From a bacterium 1XD8-76 (GTDB taxonomy: Bacteria > Bacillota > Clostridia > Lachnospirales > Lachnospiraceae), in NCBI GenBank assembly GCA_003611955.1, contig RAZE01000031.1, positions 1 to 34,217 on the forward strand: DNA of 34,217 bases, written 5' to 3'. Position numbers and translations under genes: made by a program. Numbering within the stretch: position 1 is the stretch's first letter; each line of letters starts with the position of its first letter. Below are positions 1 to 6,935 of the stretch, piece after piece. The notes beneath the pieces were generated by a model, which saw only the letters and a program-made list of their open reading frames with translations, made no database searches and was not told the DNA's origin.

Positions 1-52
1 GAGATTTTCCTAAAAATCAAGGTTTTTATTAAATTTAGAAGTGAAAAAAATG

Positions 53-77
53 GGTAGTTTTTGACACTACCGTTTTA
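53..77 (+). terminator. Weak hairpin before the first gene
   Basis: GGTAGT (53-58) pairs with ACTACC (66-71) and is followed by GTTTTA. It may end transcription of a gene to the left of the window. The stem is only 6 bp and the U tract is poor, so this is tentative. Confidence 0.3.
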
Positions 78-95
78 TGAGTAGAGGAAAAGAAA

Positions 96-548
96 ATGAA
101 TACTTTTGACTATATCACATTGAGAAAAAGAGCAGATTTAAAAAATATTGCAGCAGAATGGTTCCATTGTAAATGGGGCGTTCCAACGGAAGCCTATCTG
201 GAATGTATGGAGGCTTATCTGAAAAAAGAAACGGAGTACGGTTGGTATTTCTGCATGAACGGTGACAAAATTGTCGGCGGTATGGGCGTAATCGAAAATG
301 ACTTCCATGACAGGAAAGACCTTACTCCGAATGTCTGCGCAGTCTATACAGAAAAAGACTACCGCTGCAAAGGAATCGCAGGTCATCTGCTGAATATGGT
401 CGTAGATGATATGAAATCCAAAGGCATTACTCCTATTTATTTGGCCACGGATCATACCGACTTCTATGAACGATATGGCTGGGAGTTTTTGTGCATGGTA
501 CAGGGCGATGGCGACCCCAATATGACCAGAATGTATATCCACCGATAA
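96..548 (+). CDS. GNAT family N-acetyltransferase
   Basis: A 150-aa single-domain acetyltransferase of the GCN5-related (GNAT) superfamily, expected to transfer acetyl from acetyl-CoA to an amine; the substrate cannot be told. The C-terminal half carries the fold's acetyl-CoA motif A: a strand ending in AVYTEKDYR, then the R-C-K-G-I-A pyrophosphate loop and a helix (about residues 85-112), followed by LATDHTDFYERYGWEF, the usual 'x-x-FYxxxGW' end. The start ATG has a GAGGAAAAG ribosome site just upstream. It is followed 24 nt later by a second, unrelated-looking GNAT gene, so the two are probably co-transcribed. It lies in an AT-rich accessory stretch with broken genes, which suggests horizontal acquisition. 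GNAT membership is secure; a resistance role is possible but unproven. Confidence 0.85.
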   Translation: MNTFDYITLRKRADLKNIAAEWFHCKWGVPTEAYLECMEAYLKKETEYGWYFCMNGDKIVGGMGVIENDFHDRKDLTPNVCAVYTEKDYRCKGIAGHLLNMVVDDMKSKGITPIYLATDHTDFYERYGWEFLCMVQGDGDPNMTRMYIHR

Positions 549-572
549 CTTAGAATTTAGTGAGGTAAAAAA

Positions 573-992
573 GTGATAGAAATTAGACATGTTCAATCAA
601 AAGATAAAGAGTTTTGGTATAGTCTTGATAGGCATTTGCCAAAACAAGAATTTGACAATAAGGTCAAGAATAAAAGAGGATATATTTTATTGGACGACAA
701 AAACCCAATAGGATTGTTAAGATATAATCTTTTTTGGGATAATACCCCTTTTTGTACAATGTTATTTGTCGAATGGAATTATCAAGGAAAAGGTTATGGG
801 AAAAAACTTATGGAGCACTGGGAAGCTGATATGAAATCTCAAGGATATGGTTTGCTTTTGACATCTACACAGGTTAATGAAGAAGCACAGCATTTTTATA
901 GAAAATTAGGATATAAAGATTGTGGTGGTTTTGTTATAGACATTCCAGGATATGAGCAACCAATGGAAATGTTTCTTATTAAGAGAATTTAG
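573..992 (+). CDS. GNAT family N-acetyltransferase (GTG start)
   Basis: A 139-aa GNAT acetyltransferase. Motif A is clear: FVEWNYQGKGYGKKLMEHWE (about residues 65-85) contains the Q-G-K-G-Y-G acetyl-CoA pyrophosphate loop, and STQVNEEAQHFYRKLGYKD is the typical second half with the FYRKLGY signature. The start is GTG at 573 preceded by GAGG at 562-565, a 7-nt spacing, and no upstream ATG competes. Codon use is very AT-rich, more so than the preceding GNAT, so the pair may not share one origin. The substrate is unknown. Confidence 0.85.
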   Translation: MIEIRHVQSKDKEFWYSLDRHLPKQEFDNKVKNKRGYILLDDKNPIGLLRYNLFWDNTPFCTMLFVEWNYQGKGYGKKLMEHWEADMKSQGYGLLLTSTQVNEEAQHFYRKLGYKDCGGFVIDIPGYEQPMEMFLIKRI

Positions 993-1021
993 TAAATCGG
1001 AATTTGCGGGAGGGAAAGATA

Positions 1022-1195
1022 ATGAGGTTTGCATTTATCTAAGGTGCGTGTATAGTTGCTAAAAAATGGAAGGAGGAAGGAATTGATTGTATGGAATTAT
1101 GCGGTGCTTTTGGTGAATTCGGGGCAAAAGCGATTATTGAGGCAACAGGAAATACATTACCGATAGGTTATGTTACACAGAAATTGAACTGTTAG
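1022..1195 (+). pseudogene. Remnant of a DUF6506-type gene
   Basis: Reading from ATG 1022 gives MRFAFI, a stop (TAA 1040-1042), then in the same frame GACIVAKKWKEEGIDCMELC, GAFGEFGAKAIIEATGN and a C-terminal TLPIGYVTQKLNC ending at TAG 1195. The pattern of a short N-terminal strand, 'EACxVAKxxxEEGIDCIELCGAFGExGAxxIIEATGN' and 'IPIGYVTH' matches my recollection of small DUF6506 proteins of about 100 aa. About 30-35 residues are missing between FI and GACIVA and the C-terminus is shortened, so an internal deletion plus a nonsense change is the likely history. A good ribosome site (GGGAGGG, 1009-1015) survives. Family assignment is from memory. Confidence 0.6.
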
Positions 1196-1214
1196 GAAAG
1201 GAGACTAAAAAACT

Positions 1215-1901
1215 ATGAAAATAGGGATTATATGTGCAAGCGATGATGAGCTTGCTCCATTTTTGCCAATAATTGAGGATTGCGAAATTATCGAAAAGGC
1301 TATGCTTAAATTCTACAAAGGAACAATTTACGGCGTAGAAGTTGTTGCTTTATTTTCGGGCGTATGTAAGGTAAATGCTGCTATAGCTTCTCAAATGTTA
1401 GTAGATGGTTTTGGTGTTGACGCAATCATAAATTCTGGAGTTGCGGGAGGAATGAATCCAGAACTTCAAATATTTGATACAGTTATTTCGACGGAAGTTT
1501 GTTATCATGATGTAGCAGAAGATATTTTAACGGAATTTCATCCGTGGATGAATTCGGTATTTTTCAAAGCAGATAGTGAGTTGATAAAAATATCAAAAGT
1601 GGCGGCAAACAATATAAAGGCAGAGGGAACGATATATTGGGGACGGATGGTTACAGGAGAAGCATTCATAAAAGATGAAGGGCGGCAAGAGATAAATGAT
1701 AAATTCTTGCCGTTATCTGTAGATATGGAAACAGCAGGCATCGCCCATGTATGCTATGTAAACAATATACCGTTCCTTGCAGTTCGATGTATAACAGATA
1801 CAGCTTCTCATAGCGGAAATGAACATTTTGAAGAAAATATTATAAAAGCTTCTGAAATAGCGGCAAAGATTACGAAATCAATAATTTGTAATCTTATTTG
1901 A
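1215..1901 (+). CDS. 5'-methylthioadenosine/S-adenosylhomocysteine nucleosidase-like protein
   Basis: A 228-aa member of the nucleoside phosphorylase/hydrolase (PNP_UDP_1) superfamily, closest in layout to MTA/SAH nucleosidases, which cleave adenine from methylthioadenosine and S-adenosylhomocysteine in methyl and polyamine recycling. Visible: the N-terminal MKIGIICASDDELAPF strand and acidic loop, GVCKVNAAIASQ and NSGVAGGMNPEL (the glycine-rich phosphate/ribose loop, about residues 48-82), VDMETAGIAHVC (about 167-178, the Met-Glu pair that holds the ribose hydroxyls) and RCITDTASHS (about 190-199) with the catalytic Asp. GGAAAGGAG lies upstream of the ATG with an 11-nt gap. The sequence is fairly divergent from housekeeping mtnN and sits in the accessory AT-rich stretch, so its substrate could differ. 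Confidence 0.8.
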   Translation: MKIGIICASDDELAPFLPIIEDCEIIEKAMLKFYKGTIYGVEVVALFSGVCKVNAAIASQMLVDGFGVDAIINSGVAGGMNPELQIFDTVISTEVCYHDVAEDILTEFHPWMNSVFFKADSELIKISKVAANNIKAEGTIYWGRMVTGEAFIKDEGRQEINDKFLPLSVDMETAGIAHVCYVNNIPFLAVRCITDTASHSGNEHFEENIIKASEIAAKITKSIICNLI

Positions 1902-2182
1902 AAAAGGGACTCGAGAAGGTGACTTTTTAAAATACATCCCTTTTCTATCGTTAAAAGGTTCAAAAATCCCGGTAGTCTGCACCCTCTAAACTGACTACCA
2001 ATTGACTGCTGCACTTGGTCTCGAACTGCCGTATTTTGCCGCTTTTGCTACATTTTCTGGAAAACTGTAACGCTTGAAGAAATCCAAAAGAGTCCTGAAG
2101 AAGCCAATAAAATTCAAAAAAACAATCGTAAAAAAATACGATTGTTTTTTCGCGTGTTTCTGAATATAATATAAGCAGTAAA
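1902..2182. other. Noncoding junction between nucleosidase gene and truncated regulator
   Basis: No convincing gene. It starts with an 8-bp stem directly after the nucleosidase stop (AAAAGGGA 1902-1909 with TCCCTTTT 1937-1944), contains a 7-bp inverted repeat (GGTAGTC 1971-1977, GACTACC 1993-1999) and ends with a strong terminator hairpin (2121-2150). One frame in about 2030-2170 reads as a lysine/glutamate-rich tail (VTLEEIQKSPEEANKIQKNN) with no start, which may be the end of a lost gene. The stretch likely records the deletion that removed the front of the next gene. Confidence 0.5.
2121..2150 (+). terminator. Rho-independent terminator
   Basis: A perfect 10-bp stem, AACAATCGTA (2121-2130) with TACGATTGTT (2137-2146), closed by a six-A loop and followed by T residues to 2150. 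The stem is AT-rich but long. It would end transcripts coming from the nucleosidase gene and would separate the truncated regulator downstream from any upstream promoter. Confidence 0.7.
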
Positions 2183-3172
2183 ATAAAGCCATATTTATAT
2201 AAATCGAAAGCATATAAGCGAAATGATACTGCAACAATAGAGGCTGACACACTGGAGCTGTCAAGACTGATTTTAGAAGGAAAAAATATCAGGTTTGAAG
2301 AATTGCCGTGTAAAGATCAAGAGCTGACTTTTGATGCGCTATGTCAAAAATTAAAAGAATGTATTCAAATTGAAACTTTTAATCAGGATACCTTGAAAAC
2401 GCTGAGCTTATATAACAGCGCCACCGGATATAATAATGCGGCTGGTATTTTGGCAGATAAAAATTATTTTCCGGGAATTGATATAGTGAGGTTCGGTGAG
2501 AATATCAGTGTGATTCATAAGAGAGCAACATTTGATAATTTATCCATTTTGGCAGGCTACGAAAAAGTATCAGAGGTATTCAAAGATTATTATCAATATG
2601 AGGAAGTACAAGGCGCCGAAAGGAAAAAGGCAGAAAAAATACCGGAGACCGCATTTAGAGAAGCAATCGCAAACGCACTGATTCATAGGGCGTGGGATGT
2701 GGAGTCACAGATAAAAGTTTCGATGTTTGACGACAGAATAGAAATTATTTCTCCGGGAGGGCTGCCTTCCGGAATAACAGAAGATGAGTATTTATCGGGG
2801 AAACTTTCAGTCTTAAGAAATAGAAATCTTGCAAATGTATTTTACAGGCTGGGGTTTGTCGAAATATTCGGTACAGGAATTATACGGATAAAGCAGCTCT
2901 ATAAAGAAGGATTGAAACAGCCGGATTTTGAAGTGTCGGAAAATGCAATTAAGATTGTACTTCCGGTTTTTGAGAAAAACCTGAATTTAACGGAAGACGA
3001 AAGAAAAGTATATAAAATTTTAAGTAAAACAATGCTGAAATCAATTAGCGAAATTGCTCCTTGCGCCCCGTTTGGCAAATCAAAGACAACACAATTACTG
3101 AAAGAGATGGGTAAAAAAGGTGTTGTGAAAATTGAAGGCAGAGGAAGGGGTACTAAGTATGTGATAAAGTAA
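2183..3172 (+). pseudogene. 5'-truncated AlbA_2/RecG-like ATP-binding transcriptional regulator (COG2865 type)
   Basis: Homology to the COG2865 family (Schlafen AlbA_2 domain, then a HATPase-like domain, then winged helix) starts abruptly in frame near 2183 with KPYLYKSKAYKRNDTATIEA, which is the end of the AlbA_2 domain. Roughly the first 80-100 residues are missing. The rest is intact: LILEGKNIRFEELPCKDQELTF, the ATP-binding-like core with AFREAIANALIHRAW, RIEIISPGGLPSG, RNRNLANVFYRLGFVEIFGTGI, and a C-terminal winged helix (LTEDERKVYKIL to KYVIK). The first usable start in the homologous part would be TTG 2303 (289 aa) but no ribosome site precedes it, and a terminator lies at 2121-2150. 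I therefore treat it as a decayed gene, though a shortened product cannot be excluded. Confidence 0.65.
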
Positions 3173-3342
3173 TCAAGCCATGTGAACTTTGAGCATTTAC
3201 CAATTTTACAGGGACAAATATGAGAAAGTATGAAACGATTTGAGAAAATACTTTGGAAACACAGAACTTAGGAACAGTCGAAAAAACCTGTAAAATCAAG
3301 CATTTGAGAAAAAATACAGAACATATAAGGAGTTATGAAAAA

Positions 3343-3795
3343 ATGATAAAAGTATTATTTATCTGTCATGGAAATATTTGTCGCAGTCCAATGGCTGAGT
3401 ACATCTGTAAAAAAATGGCGGCAGACCGAGGCGTTTTAGAAGAACTGGAGATATCTTCCGCGGCTACGAGCAGGGAGGAGATTGGCAACGGCGTCTACCC
3501 TCCGGCGAGAAGAAAACTGAACAGCGTGGGAATTTCCTGCGATGGACATCGGGCGAGGCAGGTGACGAAGGCGGACTACGACCACTACGATTATCTGATC
3601 GTCATGGAGCAGTACAATATCCGCAATCTGATGCGCATTATCGGGAGCGATCCGGATAAGAAGGTGTACAAGCTTCTGGATTTCGCGGGGAGCGGCGGCG
3701 ATATCGACGATCCGTGGTACACGGGGGATTTCGACACGACCTACCGCGAGATCGTGGAAGGGCTGGAAGGATTTTTTGAGAAAGCAGTCAATTAA
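3343..3795 (+). CDS. Low-molecular-weight protein-tyrosine-phosphatase
   Basis: A 150-aa cytoplasmic phosphatase that removes phosphate from tyrosine (possibly arginine) residues. The P-loop C-X5-R-S sits at the N-terminus: FICHGNICRSPMAEY, nucleophile C8 and R14. The general acid is D123 in DIDDPWYTGDF; YDYLIVME is also typical. I choose ATG 3343, not the in-frame codon 90 nt upstream, because AAGGAG at 3327-3332 is well spaced and the family begins at M-x-K-V-L-F-I-C. The first 25 codons are AT-rich, then composition switches to GC-rich, marking the border of the accessory stretch. It converges on the histidine kinase gene with only 14 nt between stops, and its terminator lies inside that gene's end. 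Confidence 0.92.
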   Translation: MIKVLFICHGNICRSPMAEYICKKMAADRGVLEELEISSAATSREEIGNGVYPPARRKLNSVGISCDGHRARQVTKADYDHYDYLIVMEQYNIRNLMRIIGSDPDKKVYKLLDFAGSGGDIDDPWYTGDFDTTYREIVEGLEGFFEKAVN

Positions 3796-3809
3796 AATGC
3801 AACGGAAAT

Positions 3810-5267
3810 CTAAGGAATGAACAGGGGGAGTTCTATGGAAACATGGAATCCCCCCTTGTTTTCCGCATGGAACTCCCCGCCGTGGGCGCGGATGATCCGG
3901 TATGCCATCGGCAGACCGAAACCGTGGGCGGTGCAGGGCAGAGTCTCCAGATTTTCCAGCACATTGTCGGGAACTCCCTGCCCGTCGTCCGCTATGGTGA
4001 TGAGAACATATTTTGCCTGCAGGCTGCCGGATACTTTGATCCGGCAGCCGTTTTCGTTGTGGTTTATACTGTTTTGCAGCAGGTTGTAGAAAGCTCTCGA
4101 GAGAAGCGATTCATCGCCCAGGATCATCGCCTGTCCGCAGCGGAGAGCTAAAGAGAGCACATATTTCTCCGGGGAATTCTGACCGGATGGTGAAGCCGGA
4201 TCCGGCGCCCCGCAAAGGTCTTCCGAAAAACGGATCGCCGACAGATCGGAATTGAGTATCTCGCTGACGACGCTGCGCAGCAGGACAGCGATCTGCAGCG
4301 GTTTTTTATTGTGTGGCTGCATTTCGTATTCCAGGGAGGAGGTCAGGTTCAGATCCTCGATCAGCTTTTTGATCTTCATCCCCTGGGCGGTGATGACGGC
4401 GGCATATTTTCTGTTCTCCTCGGAGAGCGACTCATCTTCCGCGAGCTGTTCCCCGTAGCCGACAACCATGGAGAGCGGAGTGCGGATATCGTGGGAGATA
4501 CCCGAGATCCAGTTGGAGCGCGCTTTATCCCGGCTGGCGAGCAGCGCGTTCTTCCGTACAAGCGCCTGGGACGTCTTTGTGATGTTGGAAAAGGGATCTT
4601 TGAAAATGCCTTTGGCCGGCAGGGAGACAGGCTCTTCTCTGCGCAGTTTTACCAGTCCGTCCGTCAAAAGCTTTATCCGTTTATACAGGAAGGAGCCGAA
4701 AACGGAAGAGAGCAACGCCGCGAAAAGAAAGTTCAGGACAAACACGCGGAATATACGCTGCGGCAGGGTGTCAAACCATTCCATAGTGTATTCTATGGAA
4801 TACTTTCCCACGGCGTCTTTGGGAATGCCAAGGATGAAAAGACCATAATCCTCAGCTCTGATATACACAGGATAATCGTTTAAAAACCACCTTGTAAGCC
4901 TGGCAATATCCTTCAGGGAATAGTGACTGGGAATATCGTCAGGTTTGTGCAGAGACCAGAGGATATCCCCGTTGTCATCCAGAAGAATGCACCAGTAATC
5001 TCCGGGGAGAATGGACTCATCCGTGAGACTGAAAGATACCGCATTTCCATCCTCATCCGTGGCGACGGAAAAATGCTCACTGATCTTTGTCAGAATGCCT
5101 CTGGGATTATGGGGGTAAATATCACCGCCGTTACTCATGATGAATCCCACTCCCAGAAAATTGACGAAAAAGAGCAGCATCGCCACAAAGGTGGAGATCA
5201 GGATGATCGATATAAAGATATTAAAGATCGTTAAATTGATCGGAAGAGAGGAGAGTTTTTTTTTCAT
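3810..5267 (-). CDS. Sensor histidine kinase of a peptide-antibiotic-type two-component system
   Basis: A 485-aa membrane histidine kinase. Membrane helix 1 is about residues 11-43, an extracytoplasmic sensor region of about 130 residues follows, and helix 2 is about 172-194 (FVLNFLFAALLSSVFGSFLY). The dimerisation/phosphoacceptor helix holds SGISHDIRTPLSMVVGYGEQ with H259. The ATP-binding domain has the N box (AFYNLLQNSINHNENG), the G1 box (DDGQGVP) and the G2 box (GFGLPMAYRIIRAHGGE). A sizeable sensor distinguishes it from BceS-type kinases that lack one. It follows the response regulator gene by 11 nt, so the two form an operon, and it faces away from an ABC exporter that is the probable target. 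The ligand is likely an antimicrobial peptide (inference). A poor ribosome site suggests coupling to the upstream gene. Confidence 0.93.
   Translation of the reverse strand: MKKKLSSLPINLTIFNIFISIILISTFVAMLLFFVNFLGVGFIMSNGGDIYPHNPRGILTKISEHFSVATDEDGNAVSFSLTDESILPGDYWCILLDDNGDILWSLHKPDDIPSHYSLKDIARLTRWFLNDYPVYIRAEDYGLFILGIPKDAVGKYSIEYTMEWFDTLPQRIFRVFVLNFLFAALLSSVFGSFLYKRIKLLTDGLVKLRREEPVSLPAKGIFKDPFSNITKTSQALVRKNALLASRDKARSNWISGISHDIRTPLSMVVGYGEQLAEDESLSEENRKYAAVITAQGMKIKKLIEDLNLTSSLEYEMQPHNKKPLQIAVLLRSVVSEILNSDLSAIRFSEDLCGAPDPASPSGQNSPEKYVLSLALRCGQAMILGDESLLSRAFYNLLQNSINHNENGCRIKVSGSLQAKYVLITIADDGQGVPDNVLENLETLPCTAHGFGLPMAYRIIRAHGGEFHAENKGGFHVSIELPLFIP
3824..3862 (+). terminator. Terminator of the phosphatase gene, inside the opposing kinase gene
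   Basis: On the plus strand GGGGG (3824-3828) pairs with CCCCC (3851-3855) and GTTCTATG (3830-3837) with CATGGAAT (3842-3849), closed by a GAAA loop with one A-C mismatch and two G-U pairs, followed by TTGTTTT (3856-3862). The two wobble pairs become mismatches in minus-strand RNA, so the structure favours the plus transcript. It occupies the last codons of the histidine kinase gene. Confidence 0.65.
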
Positions 5268-5278
5268 GGGTTTCCCTT

Positions 5279-6016
5279 TCAGCTTGTGACCACCAGCTTG
5301 TATCCGAGTCCCTTCACGGTCAGCAGGTGTTTCGGGGTGGAGGGGGTTTCTTCAATCTTTTGGCGCAGCCTTCGGATGTGCACCATCAGTGTGTTCTCAT
5401 AGCCGTAGCTGGTATCGCCCCAGGCGGCCATTGTCAGGGCATCGATTGTGACAATGCGGTTTTTCTGCCCGTAGAGTACCTTCAGCAGGATCAGTTCCTT
5501 CGGTGTCAGCGGAATCTCTTCATCGCCCTGTCTCACGATGGCGGTATCAAAACGGATCTCCCGCTGTCCGCAGAGCGAATCCGGCAGGAAAAAGCTGCTT
5601 TCCGGAAGGATATTGCCGTAGGTCCGCCGCAGCAGAGCAGTGACACGCAACAGGAATTCTTTGGGCAGAAAAGGTTTGACAATATAGTCGTCCGCGCCCA
5701 GGGAAAGCCCCTGAATCTTATCGTCGGCTTCCCCTCTGGCAGTCAGAAAAATAACCGGAACCTGAGAAAACTTCCGGATCTCCCGGAACAGGAAAAAACC
5801 GTCCCCGTCCGGCAGGTTGACATCCAGAATACAGAGGGAGACAGACTGTTTTTCCATAATATTCAGCGCCTGCCCGCAGGATTTTGCGGTATAGATCTGA
5901 AAGAAGCCGTTGGAATAGAGGATCTGCTCCAACATCGATAGAAGCTGGGGTTCGTCGTCAACCAGCAGGATTTTCTTGTTTTTTAATTCCGGGATGTCCG
6001 TCTGTTTTTCCGTCAT
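5279..6016 (-). CDS. OmpR/PhoB-family response regulator
   Basis: A 245-aa DNA-binding response regulator, partner of the kinase gene 11 nt downstream. The receiver domain (about residues 14-125) has the acidic pair D20-D21, phosphoacceptor D65 (LCILDVNLPDGDG), T92 (FLTARG) and K114 (VKPF). The C-terminal winged helix (about 150-245) has ITLPLTPKE-like 'EIPLTPKELILLKVL', the recognition part ENTLMVHIRRLRQKI and the closing VKGLGYKLV. GGAGGAGAT precedes ATG 6016. Its promoter shares the 6017-6203 gap with the divergent ABC exporter genes. It is likely to bind the direct repeat at 6097-6137 and activate the exporter (inference). Confidence 0.95.
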   Translation of the reverse strand: MTEKQTDIPELKNKKILLVDDEPQLLSMLEQILYSNGFFQIYTAKSCGQALNIMEKQSVSLCILDVNLPDGDGFFLFREIRKFSQVPVIFLTARGEADDKIQGLSLGADDYIVKPFLPKEFLLRVTALLRRTYGNILPESSFFLPDSLCGQREIRFDTAIVRQGDEEIPLTPKELILLKVLYGQKNRIVTIDALTMAAWGDTSYGYENTLMVHIRRLRQKIEETPSTPKHLLTVKGLGYKLVVTS

Positions 6017-6041
6017 ATCGATCTCCTCCGTTACTCAGTAG

Positions 6042-6070
6042 AGTATAACACAATAAAACCGCAGATTTAA
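6042..6070 (-). promoter_or_regulatory. Promoter of the response regulator / kinase operon
   Basis: On the minus strand TGTTATACT gives an extended -10 (TATACT at 6047-6042), with a weak -35 (TTAAAT at 6070-6065) at 17 bp. The regulator start is 26 nt beyond the -10. The poor -35 fits a low basal level. Confidence 0.5.
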
Positions 6071-6096
6071 GCCTTTTTGGACAGGTATTCTCAAAA

Positions 6097-6150
6097 TTAA
6101 GGTTGCCGTAAGGAGGATTTAAGTCTGGAGTAAGGAGAAGGTGGTAAAGT
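6097..6150 (+). promoter_or_regulatory. Direct-repeat operator and activator-dependent promoter of the ABC exporter
   Basis: Two 19-bp direct repeats, TTAAGGTTGCCGTAAGGAG (6097-6115) and TTAAGTCTGGAGTAAGGAG (6119-6137), agree at 15 of 19 positions and begin exactly 22 bp apart, two helical turns. Downstream is an extended -10, TGGTAAAGT, with hexamer TAAAGT at 6145-6150. No consensus -35 exists; that position falls in the second repeat. This is the usual build of an OmpR-family activated promoter. Binding by the adjacent regulator is inferred. Confidence 0.7.
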
Positions 6151-6203
6151 GACAACAGAAAGTTCCCCGTGCGGAAGAAAAAAATTGACAGATGGAGGTA
6201 ACA

Positions 6204-6935
6204 ATGAAAGAACTGGTAAGAACAGAAAATCTCTCCAAAAGATACGGAGATGTATTGACGGTGAAAAGTATGAATCTGTCCGTGATGGAAGGAAGCATCT
6301 ACGGATTCTGCGGGCCGAATGGCGCCGGAAAGTCTACGACGCTGAAGATGCTGCTGGGGCTGACAAAGCCCACGGAGGGAAGGATATGCTTATTCGGGAG
6401 AGAGATGACGGCAAAAAACAGAATGGAGATTCTGAGACAGACCGGCTCCCTGATAGAAAGTCCGTCCTACTACGGACATTTGAGCGGCAGGGAAAACATG
6501 GAGATCCTGCAGGGGCTGTTGGGAGTGCCCAAGGAGAATGTGGACGAGGTATTGAAAATCGTGCGGCTTCACAACCAGGGGAAGAAAAAGGTTTCCGCGT
6601 ATTCTCTGGGGATGAAGCAGAGACTGGGGCTGGCGGCGGCGCTCCTCCATTTCCCGAAACTCCTGATTCTGGATGAGCCCACCAACGGGTTGGATCCCGC
6701 GGGCATTCAGGAGATGCGGGAACTGATCCGTTCTCTGCCGGAAAAGTACGGGATGACAGTGATAATATCGAGCCATCTGCTGTCGGAGATCGATCAGATT
6801 GTGGACGACATTGGCATTATCGCGAACGGAAAGCTGAAATACCAGGGGTCGTTAAGCAGACTCCACGAGCAGGACGAGACAAAGACGCTGGAAGAAATTT
6901 TCCTCGAGATGACAATGGAGGAGGTGAGTTTATGA
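6204..6935 (+). CDS. Lantibiotic/bacitracin-resistance-type ABC transporter, ATP-binding subunit (LanF/BcrA/CprA type)
   Basis: A 243-aa ATPase subunit of an exporter that clears peptide antibiotics from the membrane. Walker A is GPNGAGKST (37-45), the signature is YSLGMKQR (134-141), Walker B is LLILDEP (154-160), the D loop is GLDP and the switch His is in IISSHLL (H192). The YSLGMKQRLGLAAALL signature and C-terminal shape are those of LanF/BcrA proteins. An in-frame ATG lies at 6192, but ATG 6204 is preferred because GGAGG (6194-6198) stands upstream of it at good spacing and the family begins M-x-x-L-V-x-T-x-x-L-x-K. The next gene overlaps by 4 nt (ATGA), indicating translational coupling with its permease. 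Confidence 0.93.
   Translation: MKELVRTENLSKRYGDVLTVKSMNLSVMEGSIYGFCGPNGAGKSTTLKMLLGLTKPTEGRICLFGREMTAKNRMEILRQTGSLIESPSYYGHLSGRENMEILQGLLGVPKENVDEVLKIVRLHNQGKKKVSAYSLGMKQRLGLAAALLHFPKLLILDEPTNGLDPAGIQEMRELIRSLPEKYGMTVIISSHLLSEIDQIVDDIGIIANGKLKYQGSLSRLHEQDETKTLEEIFLEMTMEEVSL

Noticed and set aside
2031..2170. Plus-strand frame reading VTLEEIQKSPEEANKIQKNN
   Set aside because: No start or ribosome site and it runs through the terminator hairpin; at best the tail of a lost gene.
1960..2264. Two overlapping minus-strand frames of 89-96 aa
   Set aside because: They start with no ribosome site and run antisense to the front of the truncated regulator.
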